A stretch of 64,000 nucleotides of DNA from Methylomusa anaerophila. GTDB taxonomy: Bacteria; Bacillota; Negativicutes; Sporomusales; Sporomusaceae. Below the pieces are notes generated by a model that worked only from the letters and a program-made list of their open reading frames with translations, was not told the DNA's origin and searched no databases. Location of the stretch: positions 1,546,001-1,610,000 of the forward strand of contig NZ_AP018449.1 of NCBI RefSeq assembly GCF_003966895.1, in the 5' to 3' direction. The position numbers and the translations under genes were made by a program. Below are positions 52,385-60,648 of this stretch, in pieces (positions within the stretch are counted from its first letter, which is position 1; each line of letters starts with the position of its first letter).

Positions 52385-53494
52385 ATGACTGACAAAGCTC
52401 GAAAAAAGAAATTTTTAATTATTGGAATACTTGCGGCATTTATTTTTGTCGGGGTTGGCGTCGGAAGCTATTTAGGGCAAACGAAGAAGGGGATTTCCAC
52501 AGGAACTGCAATCCAGGGAGCAGTTGGCTTCCGAGACTTAAAGAGCGGCGGCTATGACCCGGCCGCTTCCGGGAAACAGGTCCTGACCATTAAGACGGAC
52601 ACCAAGAAAAACTGCGGTTCCACGCCCTGGGTCATTGCCGAGAAAAAAGGCTTTTTCGCTGCGGAAGGGTTGAATGTTGTATACACGGGCGAATTGACCA
52701 ATGCCCAGATTTTGCCCTCAGTGTTAAACGGAACAAATAACGTTGCAACGGCCAACTTCAACGCGCTGGCTACCTATATCGCCGCTGGCGCCAAAATTAA
52801 AGCAGTCACTTTAAACGGCGTTGACCCCACCCCGGACGTGGACCCGAAATACCGGCATATGCGCTATTACCTGAGTCCGAAACTGGGAGTCAACACCCTG
52901 GCGGAATTGGTTGCCCTGAGACAAAGCCAAAACAAGAAGGTTACAATTAACGGCACCAAGCCGGTTTGCACGACCTTTATCGCCGACAACGCCTTTGATC
53001 GTTTAGGCCACGGCCGGGAGAATATCCAATTCGTATCTTTCGACAGCGATACGGCGGCGCTGCAGGCTGCCCAACAGGGCAATCTGGATATTGTCGGGGT
53101 TCACCCCCCCTTCTACAAGCTGGCGGCGGATTCCAAGCTGACCATGGTATTTGACACGGTGGACACCGGCCTGGGAGAAGCAGCAGGCGTCAGCGCTTAT
53201 TACTTTACGGAAAAATTCATTGAGGAAAACCCGGAGGCCGTAGCGCGCTTCGTCCGCGCCATCAGAAAGGCCAATGCCTGGAGCATCAATCCGGCGAATG
53301 AAGAAGAGGCCATTCGACTGACCGGGGAATATATCGGGCAGCCAGTCAACGCGGTTCACTATTACTATACCGGCAAAGAATTGCCGGACAAACTGATTCA
53401 ACCCTGGATTGACGATCTTGTCCAAGACGGTTTTCTGAAAAAAGGGCAGCTAAGTGTAGACGATCTGGCTACCAGGCAGTTTTTCGTCAATTGA
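52385..53494 (+). CDS. Membrane-anchored ABC substrate-binding protein, paralogue 1 of 4
   Basis: The 369-residue protein is of the SsuA/TauA/NMT1-like fold. The N-terminus is a KKKF-type signal anchor (residues 10-28, no lipobox Cys), so it is probably tethered by an uncleaved helix. Conserved elements are KKNCGSTPWVIAEKKGFFAAEGL (C77), LPSVLNGTNN, PKYRHMRYYL, a second Cys in TKPVCTTFIADNAF (C195), DSDTAALQAAQQGNLDIVGVHPP and GQPVNAVHYYYTG. The two cysteines are conserved in all four paralogues. The ligand is unknown; sulfonate-, nitrate- or aromatic-type anions are bound by relatives. The anchor resembles paralogue 2, while the middle resembles paralogue 4. Confidence 0.9.
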   Translation: MTDKARKKKFLIIGILAAFIFVGVGVGSYLGQTKKGISTGTAIQGAVGFRDLKSGGYDPAASGKQVLTIKTDTKKNCGSTPWVIAEKKGFFAAEGLNVVYTGELTNAQILPSVLNGTNNVATANFNALATYIAAGAKIKAVTLNGVDPTPDVDPKYRHMRYYLSPKLGVNTLAELVALRQSQNKKVTINGTKPVCTTFIADNAFDRLGHGRENIQFVSFDSDTAALQAAQQGNLDIVGVHPPFYKLAADSKLTMVFDTVDTGLGEAAGVSAYYFTEKFIEENPEAVARFVRAIRKANAWSINPANEEEAIRLTGEYIGQPVNAVHYYYTGKELPDKLIQPWIDDLVQDGFLKKGQLSVDDLATRQFFVN

Positions 53495-53551
53495 ATGTCA
53501 ATTGAAAAGGAAATAAGAAATAAATGAGAGGAAAAGTAAGGAGGTAAAAAA

Positions 53552-54652
53552 ATGGCTGACAAAGCTCGAAAGAAGAAATTTTTAATTATTGGAATAGTTG
53601 CGGCACTTATTTTTATCGGCGTTGGCGTCGGAAGCCATTTAGGGCAAACGAAGAAGGGGATTTCCACGGGAACTGCAATAGAGGGAGCACTTGGCTTCAA
53701 GGACTTAAAAAGCGAAGGCTATAACCCAGCCGCTTCCGGGAAACAGGTCCTGACGATTAAGTCCGACACCAAGAAAAACTGCAGCTCCACGCCCTGGGTC
53801 ATTGCCGAGAAAAAAGGCTTTTTTGCCGCGGAAGGCCTGAACATGGAGTATACCGGCGAACTGACCACCCCCCAGATCTTGCCCTCGGTGTTAAACGGAA
53901 CAAATAACGTTGCAACGGCCCATATCAACGTGCTGGCTACTTATATAGCCGGCGGCGCCAAGATCAAAGGGGTCGCTATCGGCGGCGTTGATCCCACGCC
54001 GAATGTGGATCCGAAATACCGGCATATGCGCTTTTATCTGAATCCGAACCTGGGTATCACCACCCTGGCGGAATTGGTGGCCCTGCGAAAGGGTCAGCCG
54101 ATTACAATTAACGGTACGAAGCCCAGTTGCACGACCTTTATCGCCGACAACGCTTTGGATCATTCCGGCTTTGACCGGAAGCAACTCCAATATGTGACCT
54201 TCGAAAGTGACACGGCGGCGCTGCAGGCTGCCCAACAGGGCAATCTGGATATTGTCGGAGTTCACCCTCCCTTCTACAAGCTGGCGGCGGATTCCAAGCT
54301 GCCGCAAATCTTTGACACAGCGGACACCGGCCTTGGAGAAGCGGCGGGCACTACAGTTTATTACTTTACGGAAAAATTCATTGCGGAAAACCCGGAGGCT
54401 GTAGCGCGCTTCGTCCGGGCGATCAAAAAGGCCCACGTCTGGAGTGTCGATCCGGCAAATGAAGCGGAAGCCATTAAATTGACCGGGGATTATATCGGGC
54501 AGCCGGTCAACGCGGTTCACTATTATTATTCCGGCAACGGCCTCCCGGATAAATTGCTTAAACCCTGGGTTGACGATCTTGTCAAAGACGGTTTTCTGAA
54601 AGAAGGACAGATAACCTTAAATGATCTGGTTGTCAAGCAGTTTGACAATTAG
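53552..54652 (+). CDS. Membrane-anchored ABC substrate-binding protein, paralogue 2 of 4
   Basis: The 366-residue protein starts at ATG 53552 after AAGGAGG. The anchor (KKKFLIIGIVAALIFIGVGV) is nearly that of paralogue 1, but the middle (LNPNLGITTLAELVALRKGQ; SGFDRKQLQYVTF) is that of paralogue 3. The two cysteines are in KKNCSSTPW and KPSCTTF. The first Gly after Cys is Ser here. The C-terminal half is very close to the others. It lies 57 bp after paralogue 1 without a hairpin in between. Different paralogues could bind different but related ligands, or raise binding capacity. Confidence 0.9.
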   Translation: MADKARKKKFLIIGIVAALIFIGVGVGSHLGQTKKGISTGTAIEGALGFKDLKSEGYNPAASGKQVLTIKSDTKKNCSSTPWVIAEKKGFFAAEGLNMEYTGELTTPQILPSVLNGTNNVATAHINVLATYIAGGAKIKGVAIGGVDPTPNVDPKYRHMRFYLNPNLGITTLAELVALRKGQPITINGTKPSCTTFIADNALDHSGFDRKQLQYVTFESDTAALQAAQQGNLDIVGVHPPFYKLAADSKLPQIFDTADTGLGEAAGTTVYYFTEKFIAENPEAVARFVRAIKKAHVWSVDPANEAEAIKLTGDYIGQPVNAVHYYYSGNGLPDKLLKPWVDDLVKDGFLKEGQITLNDLVVKQFDN

Positions 54653-54679
54653 TAACTAGTACCGAAAACAGATAGACCG

Positions 54680-54714
54680 GATAGTCCGGGGGACGCCACA
54701 GTCCCCGGACTATC
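54680..54714 (+). repeat. Intergenic hairpin repeat, copy 1
   Basis: GATAGTCCGGGG and CCCCGGACTATC form a perfect 12-bp stem after paralogue 2, inside a spacer of about 180 bp shared with the next two spacers. No T tract follows, so it is more likely an mRNA-stabilising or partial-termination element than a terminator. Confidence 0.75.
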
Positions 54715-54832
54715 GGCTGATAACATTTCCCGGTTTGGCAGGTGCCTGCGCAGCCCGGCCTGGTTTCCTGGAAAACAAGCCCGGCTTAACCGGCTTGAAA
54801 TAGATGAGAGGAAAATTAGGGAGGTAAAAAAT

Positions 54833-55939
54833 ATGGCTGACAGAGGCCAAAAGAAGAAATTTATCATACTCGGGGCTGTGGTAGCAGTTCTGGCAGTGGG
54901 GATCGGGGTTGGCAGCTTTCACGGACAAACAAAGAAGGGAATTGGCGATGGCACTGTGATCGCGGGAGCAGTTGGCTTAAAGGACTTAAAGAGCGGCGGC
55001 TATGACCCGGCCGCTTCCGGGAAAAACGTCATTACCCTGAAGACGAATACCAAGAAAAACTGCGGCTCCACGCCCTGGGTCATTGCCGAGAAAAAAGGCT
55101 TTTTTGCCGCGGAAGGCCTGAACATTGAGTATACTGGCGAACTGACCAACCCCCAGATCCTGCCTTCCGTACTGAACGGAACCAATGACATTGGCGGCGC
55201 CCATATCAACGCACTGGCTACTTATATAGCCGGCGGGGCCAAGATCAAAGGGGTCACTTTAGCGGACGTTGATCCCACGCCTGGCTCAGGGGTGGATCCG
55301 AAATACCGGCATATGCGCTTTTATCTGAATCCAAACCTGGGTATCACCACCCTGGCGGAATTGGTGGCCTTGCGAAAGGGCCAGCCAATTACGGTTAGCG
55401 GTACGAAGCCTAATTGCACGACCTTTATCGCCGACAACGCCTTTGATCATTTAGGTTTTGACCGGAAGCAAATTCAATATGTGACCTTCGACAGCGATAC
55501 GGCGGCGCTGCAGGCTGCCCAGCAGGGTAATCTGGATATTGTCGGGGTTCACCCTCCCTTCTACAAGCTGGCGGCGGATTCCAAGCTGCCGCAAGTATTT
55601 GACACGGCGGACACCGGCCTTGGGGAAGCGGCAGGCTCCTTAGCTTATTACTTTACCGACAAAGTCATTGCGGAAAACCCGGAAGGCGTGGCGCGCTTCG
55701 TCCGCGCCATCAAGAAGGCGCAGGCCTGGAGCGTAAAGCCGGAAAACGCGGAGGAAGCCATTCAATTGACTGCGGCTTATATCGGGCAGCCGGTCAACGC
55801 AGTTCACTATTATTATTCCGGCACAGGCTTCCCGGACAGGTTGATTCAACCCTGGCTTGACGATCTTGTTAAAGACGGTTTTCTGAAAGACGGGCAGCTG
55901 ACTGTAAACGATTTGATTACCAAGAAGTTTGACAATTAA
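54833..55939 (+). CDS. Membrane-anchored ABC substrate-binding protein, paralogue 3 of 4
   Basis: The 368-residue protein starts at ATG 54833 after GGGAGG. The anchor (KKKFIILGAVVAVLAVGIGV, then SFHGQTKKG) is shared with paralogue 4, and the middle (LNPNLGITTLAELVALRKGQ) with paralogue 2. There is a small insertion (PGSGVDPKY) near residue 147. The cysteines are in KKNCGSTPW and KPNCTTF. It retains the same overall fold and ligand-cleft pattern. The flanking spacers carry the same hairpin. Confidence 0.9.
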   Translation: MADRGQKKKFIILGAVVAVLAVGIGVGSFHGQTKKGIGDGTVIAGAVGLKDLKSGGYDPAASGKNVITLKTNTKKNCGSTPWVIAEKKGFFAAEGLNIEYTGELTNPQILPSVLNGTNDIGGAHINALATYIAGGAKIKGVTLADVDPTPGSGVDPKYRHMRFYLNPNLGITTLAELVALRKGQPITVSGTKPNCTTFIADNAFDHLGFDRKQIQYVTFDSDTAALQAAQQGNLDIVGVHPPFYKLAADSKLPQVFDTADTGLGEAAGSLAYYFTDKVIAENPEGVARFVRAIKKAQAWSVKPENAEEAIQLTAAYIGQPVNAVHYYYSGTGFPDRLIQPWLDDLVKDGFLKDGQLTVNDLITKKFDN

Positions 55940-55966
55940 ATAACCGGGTCGAAAACAGATAGACCG

Positions 55967-56003
55967 GATAGTCCGGGGGACGCCACAGTCCTCCGGGACT
56001 ATC
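55967..56003 (+). repeat. Intergenic hairpin repeat, copy 2
   Basis: GATAGTCCGGGGG and CCTCCGGGACTATC form the same stem as copy 1, with a one-base bulge. The surrounding spacer (55940-56119) is a near copy of 54653-54832, including the stretch before the ribosome site (GGAAAACAAGCCCGG). Confidence 0.7.
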
Positions 56004-56119
56004 GGGATAATAAACATTTACCGGTTTGACAGGCGCGCAGCCCAGTCCGGTTTCCCGGAAAACAAGCCCGGATTAACCGGCTTGAGATAGATGAGGGGAA
56101 GAATTAGGGAGGTGAAAAA

Positions 56120-57229
56120 ATGGCTGACAGAGGTCGAAAGAAGAAATTTATCATTATGGGGGTCGTGGCAGCAGTTCTGGCAGTAGCGATCGGGGTTGGC
56201 AGCTTTCATGGACAAACGAGGAAGGGGATTTCAACCGGAAATGAAATCCAGGGAGCACTTGGCTTCAAGGACTTAAAAAGCGAAGGTCATGATCCGACCG
56301 CTTCCGGGAAACAGGTACTGACGCTTAAGACGGACACCAAGAAAAATTGCGGCTCCACGCCCTGGGTCATTGCCGAGAAAAAAGGCTTTTTCGCCGCGGA
56401 AGGTCTGAACATTGAGTATACCGGCGAACTGACCACCCCCCAGATTTTGCCTTCCGTGCTGAACGGAACCAATAACATTGGCGGCGCCCACATCAACGCG
56501 CTGGCTACTTATATAGCCGGCGGGGCCAAGATCAAAGGGGTCGCTATATCCGGCGTTGACCCCACGCCGGATGTGGATCCGAAATACCGGCATATGCGCT
56601 ATTACCTGAGTCCGAAATTGGGGGTCAACACCCTGGCGGAATTGGTGGCCCTGAGACAAAGCCAAAACAAAAAGGTTACGATTAACGGCACCAAGCCGGT
56701 CTGCACGACCTTTATCGCCGACAACGCCTTTGATTATTTAGGCTACGGCCGGGAGAATATCCAATTCGTATCTTTCGACAGCGATACGGCGGCGCTGCAG
56801 GCTGCCCAGCAGGGCAACCTGGATATTGTCGGGGTTCACCCTCCCTTCTATAAGCTGGCGGCGGATTCCAAGCTGAACATGGTATTTGACACGTCGGACA
56901 CCGGCCTGGGGGAAGCGGCAGGTACGGGAGTTTATTACTTTACGGAAAAATTCATTGCGGAAAACCCGGAGGCCATAGCGCGCTTCGTCCGGGCGATGAA
57001 AAAGGCCCACGCCTGGAGTGTCGATCCGGCAAACGAAGCGGAAGCCATTAAATTGACCGGGGATTATATCGGGCAGCCGGTCAACGCGGTTCACTATTAT
57101 TATACCCGCAGAGACTTCCCTGACAGGCTGATTCAACCCTGGATTGACGATCTTGTCAAAGACGGTTATCTGAAACAAGGACAGCTAAGCGTAAACGATC
57201 TGGTTACCAAACAGTTTGCCAACAACTAG
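56120..57229 (+). CDS. Membrane-anchored ABC substrate-binding protein, paralogue 4 of 4
   Basis: The 369-residue protein starts at ATG 56120 after GGGAGGTG. The anchor is of the paralogue 3 type (AVLAVAIGVGSFHGQT), but residues about 160-220 (LSPKLGVNTLAELVALRQSQ, then YGRENIQFVSF) are of the paralogue 1 type. The cysteines are in KKNCGSTPW and KPVCTTF. The end reads HYYYTRRDFPDRLIQPWIDD. The mosaic pattern across the four genes points to repeated duplication with gene conversion. Confidence 0.9.
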   Translation: MADRGRKKKFIIMGVVAAVLAVAIGVGSFHGQTRKGISTGNEIQGALGFKDLKSEGHDPTASGKQVLTLKTDTKKNCGSTPWVIAEKKGFFAAEGLNIEYTGELTTPQILPSVLNGTNNIGGAHINALATYIAGGAKIKGVAISGVDPTPDVDPKYRHMRYYLSPKLGVNTLAELVALRQSQNKKVTINGTKPVCTTFIADNAFDYLGYGRENIQFVSFDSDTAALQAAQQGNLDIVGVHPPFYKLAADSKLNMVFDTSDTGLGEAAGTGVYYFTEKFIAENPEAIARFVRAMKKAHAWSVDPANEAEAIKLTGDYIGQPVNAVHYYYTRRDFPDRLIQPWIDDLVKDGYLKQGQLSVNDLVTKQFANN

Positions 57230-57253
57230 ATCGGAAATAGACCGGAGTAAGCC

Positions 57254-57288
57254 GATAGTCCGGGGAACGCCGCAATCCCCGGACTATC
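57254..57288 (+). repeat. Intergenic hairpin repeat, copy 3
   Basis: GATAGTCCGGGG and CCCCGGACTATC again form a 12-bp stem, here between the last binding protein and the third permease. The remainder of the duplicated spacer has been lost. Confidence 0.75.
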
Positions 57289-57343
57289 AGCTGTTTGCGC
57301 TCGCTGCGCCTGGGCGCGGGAGGAGAGGAGGCGGGATGAATTC

Positions 57344-58429
57344 GTGAGGTTGGAGGCAGATTCGCTCATTTACCGTATTATGCTGCGCTTGTCCGGTATT
57401 TTTCTGGTGGCTGTACTCTGGGAAGTGCTTCCCCGCCTGGGGATTGTCAGCCAGACCTTTTTGCCGCCTTTGTCTGTGGTCTTGCGCGAGGTGGTGCATC
57501 TGGCGCTGACTCAGCATTTGTTGGGGCATGCTCTGGCTACCTTGTGGCGGGTGATGGTGGGGATTGTTTTAGCTGCTTTGCTGGCAGTTCCGCTGGGGGC
57601 GCTGCTTGGTTATTGGCTGCCCGGCGCAGCGGCTGCGCTGAATCCTTTATTCCGGATTTTGGGGCAAATCAATCCGTTTTCCCTGATGACCGTGTTTTTG
57701 TTGTTTTTTGGGGTAGGAGAGAAAGCCAAATTGGTTGTCGTTACCTGGGTTGCCGTTTGGCCTTTAATTCATCATACGATTACGGGCATCCAGGCGGTTG
57801 AGCCTGATTTGCTTAAAGCCGCCAGAAGCATGGGGATATCCAAAAGTCAGTTGTTTTGGCGCGTGCTGTTCCCGGGAGCCGCCCCGGCGGTCCTGCTTGG
57901 CATACGCTCTGCCGCTGTCTTGCTGCTGGCTATTCTGGTGGCGGGGGAAATGCTGGGAGGATTGGCCGGGCTGGGCTGGCTTCTCCATTGGGCGAGCAAT
58001 TACTATGTCTATCCTTATGCAACCGCCCCGGTGTTCGCTGTGGGTCTGTGCATCTCCCTTGTCGGCGTGGGCCTGAGCGTCGCTCTCCGCCAAATAGAGA
58101 AGGGACTGTTCTTCTGGAAACCTTCTGACTCCATCTGGGATGGCAAAGCGCAGGATCAGGGGAAAGTACGCGTACCGGGCCGCAGCTTCCCTGTGGTCGC
58201 GGCAGCGGTAATGCTCGGGATTTTGCTGCTGGGAGGCGTGGAGATCAACCGGCTGAACCACTTGAATAACAGTTTTCCCGGGGAAAACGATATTCCGGCC
58301 CTAACCGATCACAGCCAGCATAGGCCGCAGGAAAACGGGGAAAGCACGCCGGGAAAGGATTCCGGCAATAACCAGGAGGAGCACTCCGGTCATAAAAACC
58401 ACTCCGGTCACTCCCCTAAAACAAATTGA
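57344..58429 (+). CDS. ABC transporter permease with extra helix and His-rich tail
   Basis: The 361-residue protein starts at GTG 57344 (GGAGGCGGG upstream). The first 260 or so residues are an SsuC/TauC-type permease with EAA loop LKAARSMGISKSQLFWRVLFPGAAP. An additional C-terminal transmembrane helix (VVAAAVMLGILLLGGVEI) follows, then a hydrophilic tail of about 60 residues rich in His, Asn, Gly and Ser (LTDHSQHRPQENGE and EEHSGHKNHSGHSPKTN). With seven helices the tail would probably lie on the opposite side from a normal permease C-terminus. The tail could bind metal or be a docking segment. I know of no standard family member with it. Confidence 0.88.
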   Translation: MRLEADSLIYRIMLRLSGIFLVAVLWEVLPRLGIVSQTFLPPLSVVLREVVHLALTQHLLGHALATLWRVMVGIVLAALLAVPLGALLGYWLPGAAAALNPLFRILGQINPFSLMTVFLLFFGVGEKAKLVVVTWVAVWPLIHHTITGIQAVEPDLLKAARSMGISKSQLFWRVLFPGAAPAVLLGIRSAAVLLLAILVAGEMLGGLAGLGWLLHWASNYYVYPYATAPVFAVGLCISLVGVGLSVALRQIEKGLFFWKPSDSIWDGKAQDQGKVRVPGRSFPVVAAAVMLGILLLGGVEINRLNHLNNSFPGENDIPALTDHSQHRPQENGESTPGKDSGNNQEEHSGHKNHSGHSPKTN

Positions 58430-58457
58430 TCTGCCGGGAAGGCAAGGAGGGGAATCA

Positions 58458-59210
58458 ATGAGTATAGGCGTATCTTTGGCAAAACGTTATGGTTCCGTAT
58501 TGGCCTTTCTGGCTCTTTGGGAGATCAGTTGCCGGCTGGGCTGGGTTGATTCGCAGTTTATCCCTGCTTTCTCCCGGGTAGTGACCTTCATTGCGGGCCA
58601 GATTGCGGGAGGGCAGTTATTTACTCATTTGGAAATCAGCCTGGGGCGCGCCGGCGCCGGGTTCCTGATTGCTTCCCTTGTCGCCGTCCCCCTGGGCGTG
58701 CTGCTGGCAGGCTGGTCGGAGCGGGTACGCCTGGCCCTTGAGCCTTTAACGGAATGGCTGTCTTATATTAATCCGTTTGTGGTCTTCCATATTATTATTG
58801 TGTTCATGGGGGCAGGGGAAGCGACCAAGGTGACCATAATCGCCTGGGCATGTATCTGGCCGATTGTTTTCAGCACCTTATCCGGCATTCTTCATGCTGA
58901 CCCGGATATTGTCAAGGCTGCACGTTCCCTGGGCTTAAGCCGTTTCCAACTAACTGTAAAGGTCCTGTTTCCCTGCGCCTTTCCTGCCATCCTGACAGGG
59001 ATGCGCCTTGCGGCAGGCTACGCCCTCTTGTTCCTGATTGCCGCAGAAATGATGGGGGCCAGTTCCGGCCTTGGCTGGATGATCTACCGGGCCCAGAACA
59101 CTTATCAGCTGGTGGAAATGTTTGCGGCTGTTACCGTTATTGCTGCGCTGGCTGTAGGCATAGACGCGATCATGTCCACTATCGGCAAGCGTCTATCCTA
59201 TCGGTTGTAG
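58458..59210 (+). CDS. ABC transporter permease (SsuC/TauC type), fourth
   Basis: The 250-residue protein starts at ATG 58458 after AAGGAGGGG. It has about six transmembrane segments, the EAA loop VKAARSLGLSRFQLTVKVLFPCAFP, and GASSGLGWMIYRAQNTYQLVEM. Together with the His-tailed permease it may form a second heterodimeric channel. An 86-bp spacer leads to the nitrogenase-like genes, with no terminator seen, so they are likely in the same operon. Confidence 0.92.
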   Translation: MSIGVSLAKRYGSVLAFLALWEISCRLGWVDSQFIPAFSRVVTFIAGQIAGGQLFTHLEISLGRAGAGFLIASLVAVPLGVLLAGWSERVRLALEPLTEWLSYINPFVVFHIIIVFMGAGEATKVTIIAWACIWPIVFSTLSGILHADPDIVKAARSLGLSRFQLTVKVLFPCAFPAILTGMRLAAGYALLFLIAAEMMGASSGLGWMIYRAQNTYQLVEMFAAVTVIAALAVGIDAIMSTIGKRLSYRL

Positions 59211-59296
59211 CCGGCGACTTATATTTTTTTGCTACCGGCAGTAACTCAAAAGAAACAGTAACTCAAAGAAAATAGAGATAGAAAGGGTAGATAGTT

Positions 59297-60616
59297 ATGG
59301 GAAAATGTGTTGAACAGTTAAGGCACGTCTGCGCTCTTGGCGCCTACCAATCGGTATTGGCCATTGAGAAAGCGGTGCCGGTGCTGCACGCCGGCCCGGG
59401 CTGCGGGGCCAAGCTTTGGGTTACGCTGGGACTGCAAAACGGCTGTCAGGGATCCGGGCAAACAGGGGGGCACGCCATACCCTGCACCAATGTTACGGAA
59501 AAGGAAGTTATTTTCGGGGGTGCGGAAAAACTGCGGGAGGTCCTGGGCAATTCCCTGAAAATTATGAATGCCGGGCTCTATGCCGTTCTCACGGGCTGCA
59601 CTTCGGATATTGTGGGCGATGATGTGGGGGAAGTAGTCGGGGATTTTCAAGAGCAGGGCTTTCCGGTCATCTATGCGGAAACCGGGGGCTTCAAAGGCAG
59701 CAACTACTTTGGTCATGAATTGGTGCTGGAGGCGATTATTAACCAGTATCTCAAGCCTTCGGCTGCCGCTACGGAAAAAGGGCTGATCAATATCTGGTCG
59801 GTTGTACCCCTGCAGGACACCTTCTGGACGGGTAATCTGGAAGAATTAAACCGATTGATCGGCTTGCTGGGACTGAAGCCCAATGTGATCTTTGGGCCGG
59901 GGAACGGCTTAGAGGCCCTCAACAAGGTGCCTAAGGCCCAATACAACCTGTTGATATCCCCTTGGGTCGGGCTGAAAAATGTCAAGCAGCTGGAGGAAAA
60001 ATTCGGAACTCCGTACATTCACTATCCCGTCTTGCCGATCGGGCCTACCGAAACCGGGAAATTTCTGAGGACGGTGGCTGAAGCGACGGGGATTCCGGCG
60101 GCGAAAGCGGAAGCGGTTATTCGCGGCCAGGAAAGCAAGTATTATTACTATATTGAGCGCGCGGCCGACATCCTGTTGGAAAGAAATCTGATGCCCAAAC
60201 ATTTTGTCACCATCGCGGACAGTTTTTATGCCCTGGGAATTTCCCGGTTCTTAGTTAACGATATGGGGTTATTGCCCAATAAACAATTTATTACCGATAA
60301 CGCGCCGGAAGAAGCGAGGCCGGGTATCGCCGCCGAGTTCCAAAATTTTGTGGACGGCATCACCGCCGAAGTCACTTTTACCCATGATGGCGGTGAAGTC
60401 GCCGAATCCCTGCGCCAGATCAAGTTCAGGGGAAGACCGCTGATTCTGGGCAGCGCCTGGGACCGGGTGGTGGCCAGGGAAGTCAACGGTTACGAGCTGT
60501 CCGTTGCCACTCCCGTCAGCGACCGGATGGTGCTGAGCCGCGGTTATGTGGGATACGAGGGCGCGTTGCGGCTCACGGAGGATATCTACACCGTGATCCT
60601 CAACAACTTCCAGTAA
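59297..60616 (+). CDS. Nitrogenase component 1-like protein, NifK-like subunit
   Basis: The 439-residue protein starts at ATG 59297 after AAAGGG. It aligns with the NifK/NifN/BchB-type fold. The three P-cluster cysteine positions are present as C12 (HVCALGA), C36 (LHAGPGC) and C101 (LTGCTSDIVGDD), with C63 in IPCTNVTEKEVIFGG also matching NifK. A C-terminal YVGYEGALRLTEDIY resembles the end of NifK. It is shorter than NifK (about 510-520) because the long N-terminal extension is missing. Nitrogenase-like relatives reduce tetrapyrroles (BchNB, CfbD) or C-S bonds (methylthio-alkane reductase). It forms a pair with the next gene 32 bp downstream. Confidence 0.88.
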   Translation: MGKCVEQLRHVCALGAYQSVLAIEKAVPVLHAGPGCGAKLWVTLGLQNGCQGSGQTGGHAIPCTNVTEKEVIFGGAEKLREVLGNSLKIMNAGLYAVLTGCTSDIVGDDVGEVVGDFQEQGFPVIYAETGGFKGSNYFGHELVLEAIINQYLKPSAAATEKGLINIWSVVPLQDTFWTGNLEELNRLIGLLGLKPNVIFGPGNGLEALNKVPKAQYNLLISPWVGLKNVKQLEEKFGTPYIHYPVLPIGPTETGKFLRTVAEATGIPAAKAEAVIRGQESKYYYYIERAADILLERNLMPKHFVTIADSFYALGISRFLVNDMGLLPNKQFITDNAPEEARPGIAAEFQNFVDGITAEVTFTHDGGEVAESLRQIKFRGRPLILGSAWDRVVAREVNGYELSVATPVSDRMVLSRGYVGYEGALRLTEDIYTVILNNFQ

Positions 60617-60648
60617 TATCAGAAAAAAGGAATGGGGGGTATAGTCCG

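Noticed and set aside
52385..57288. Repeat array as CRISPR
   Set aside because: The repeats are whole paralogous genes of about 1.1 kb with duplicated spacers, not short repeats with unique spacers.
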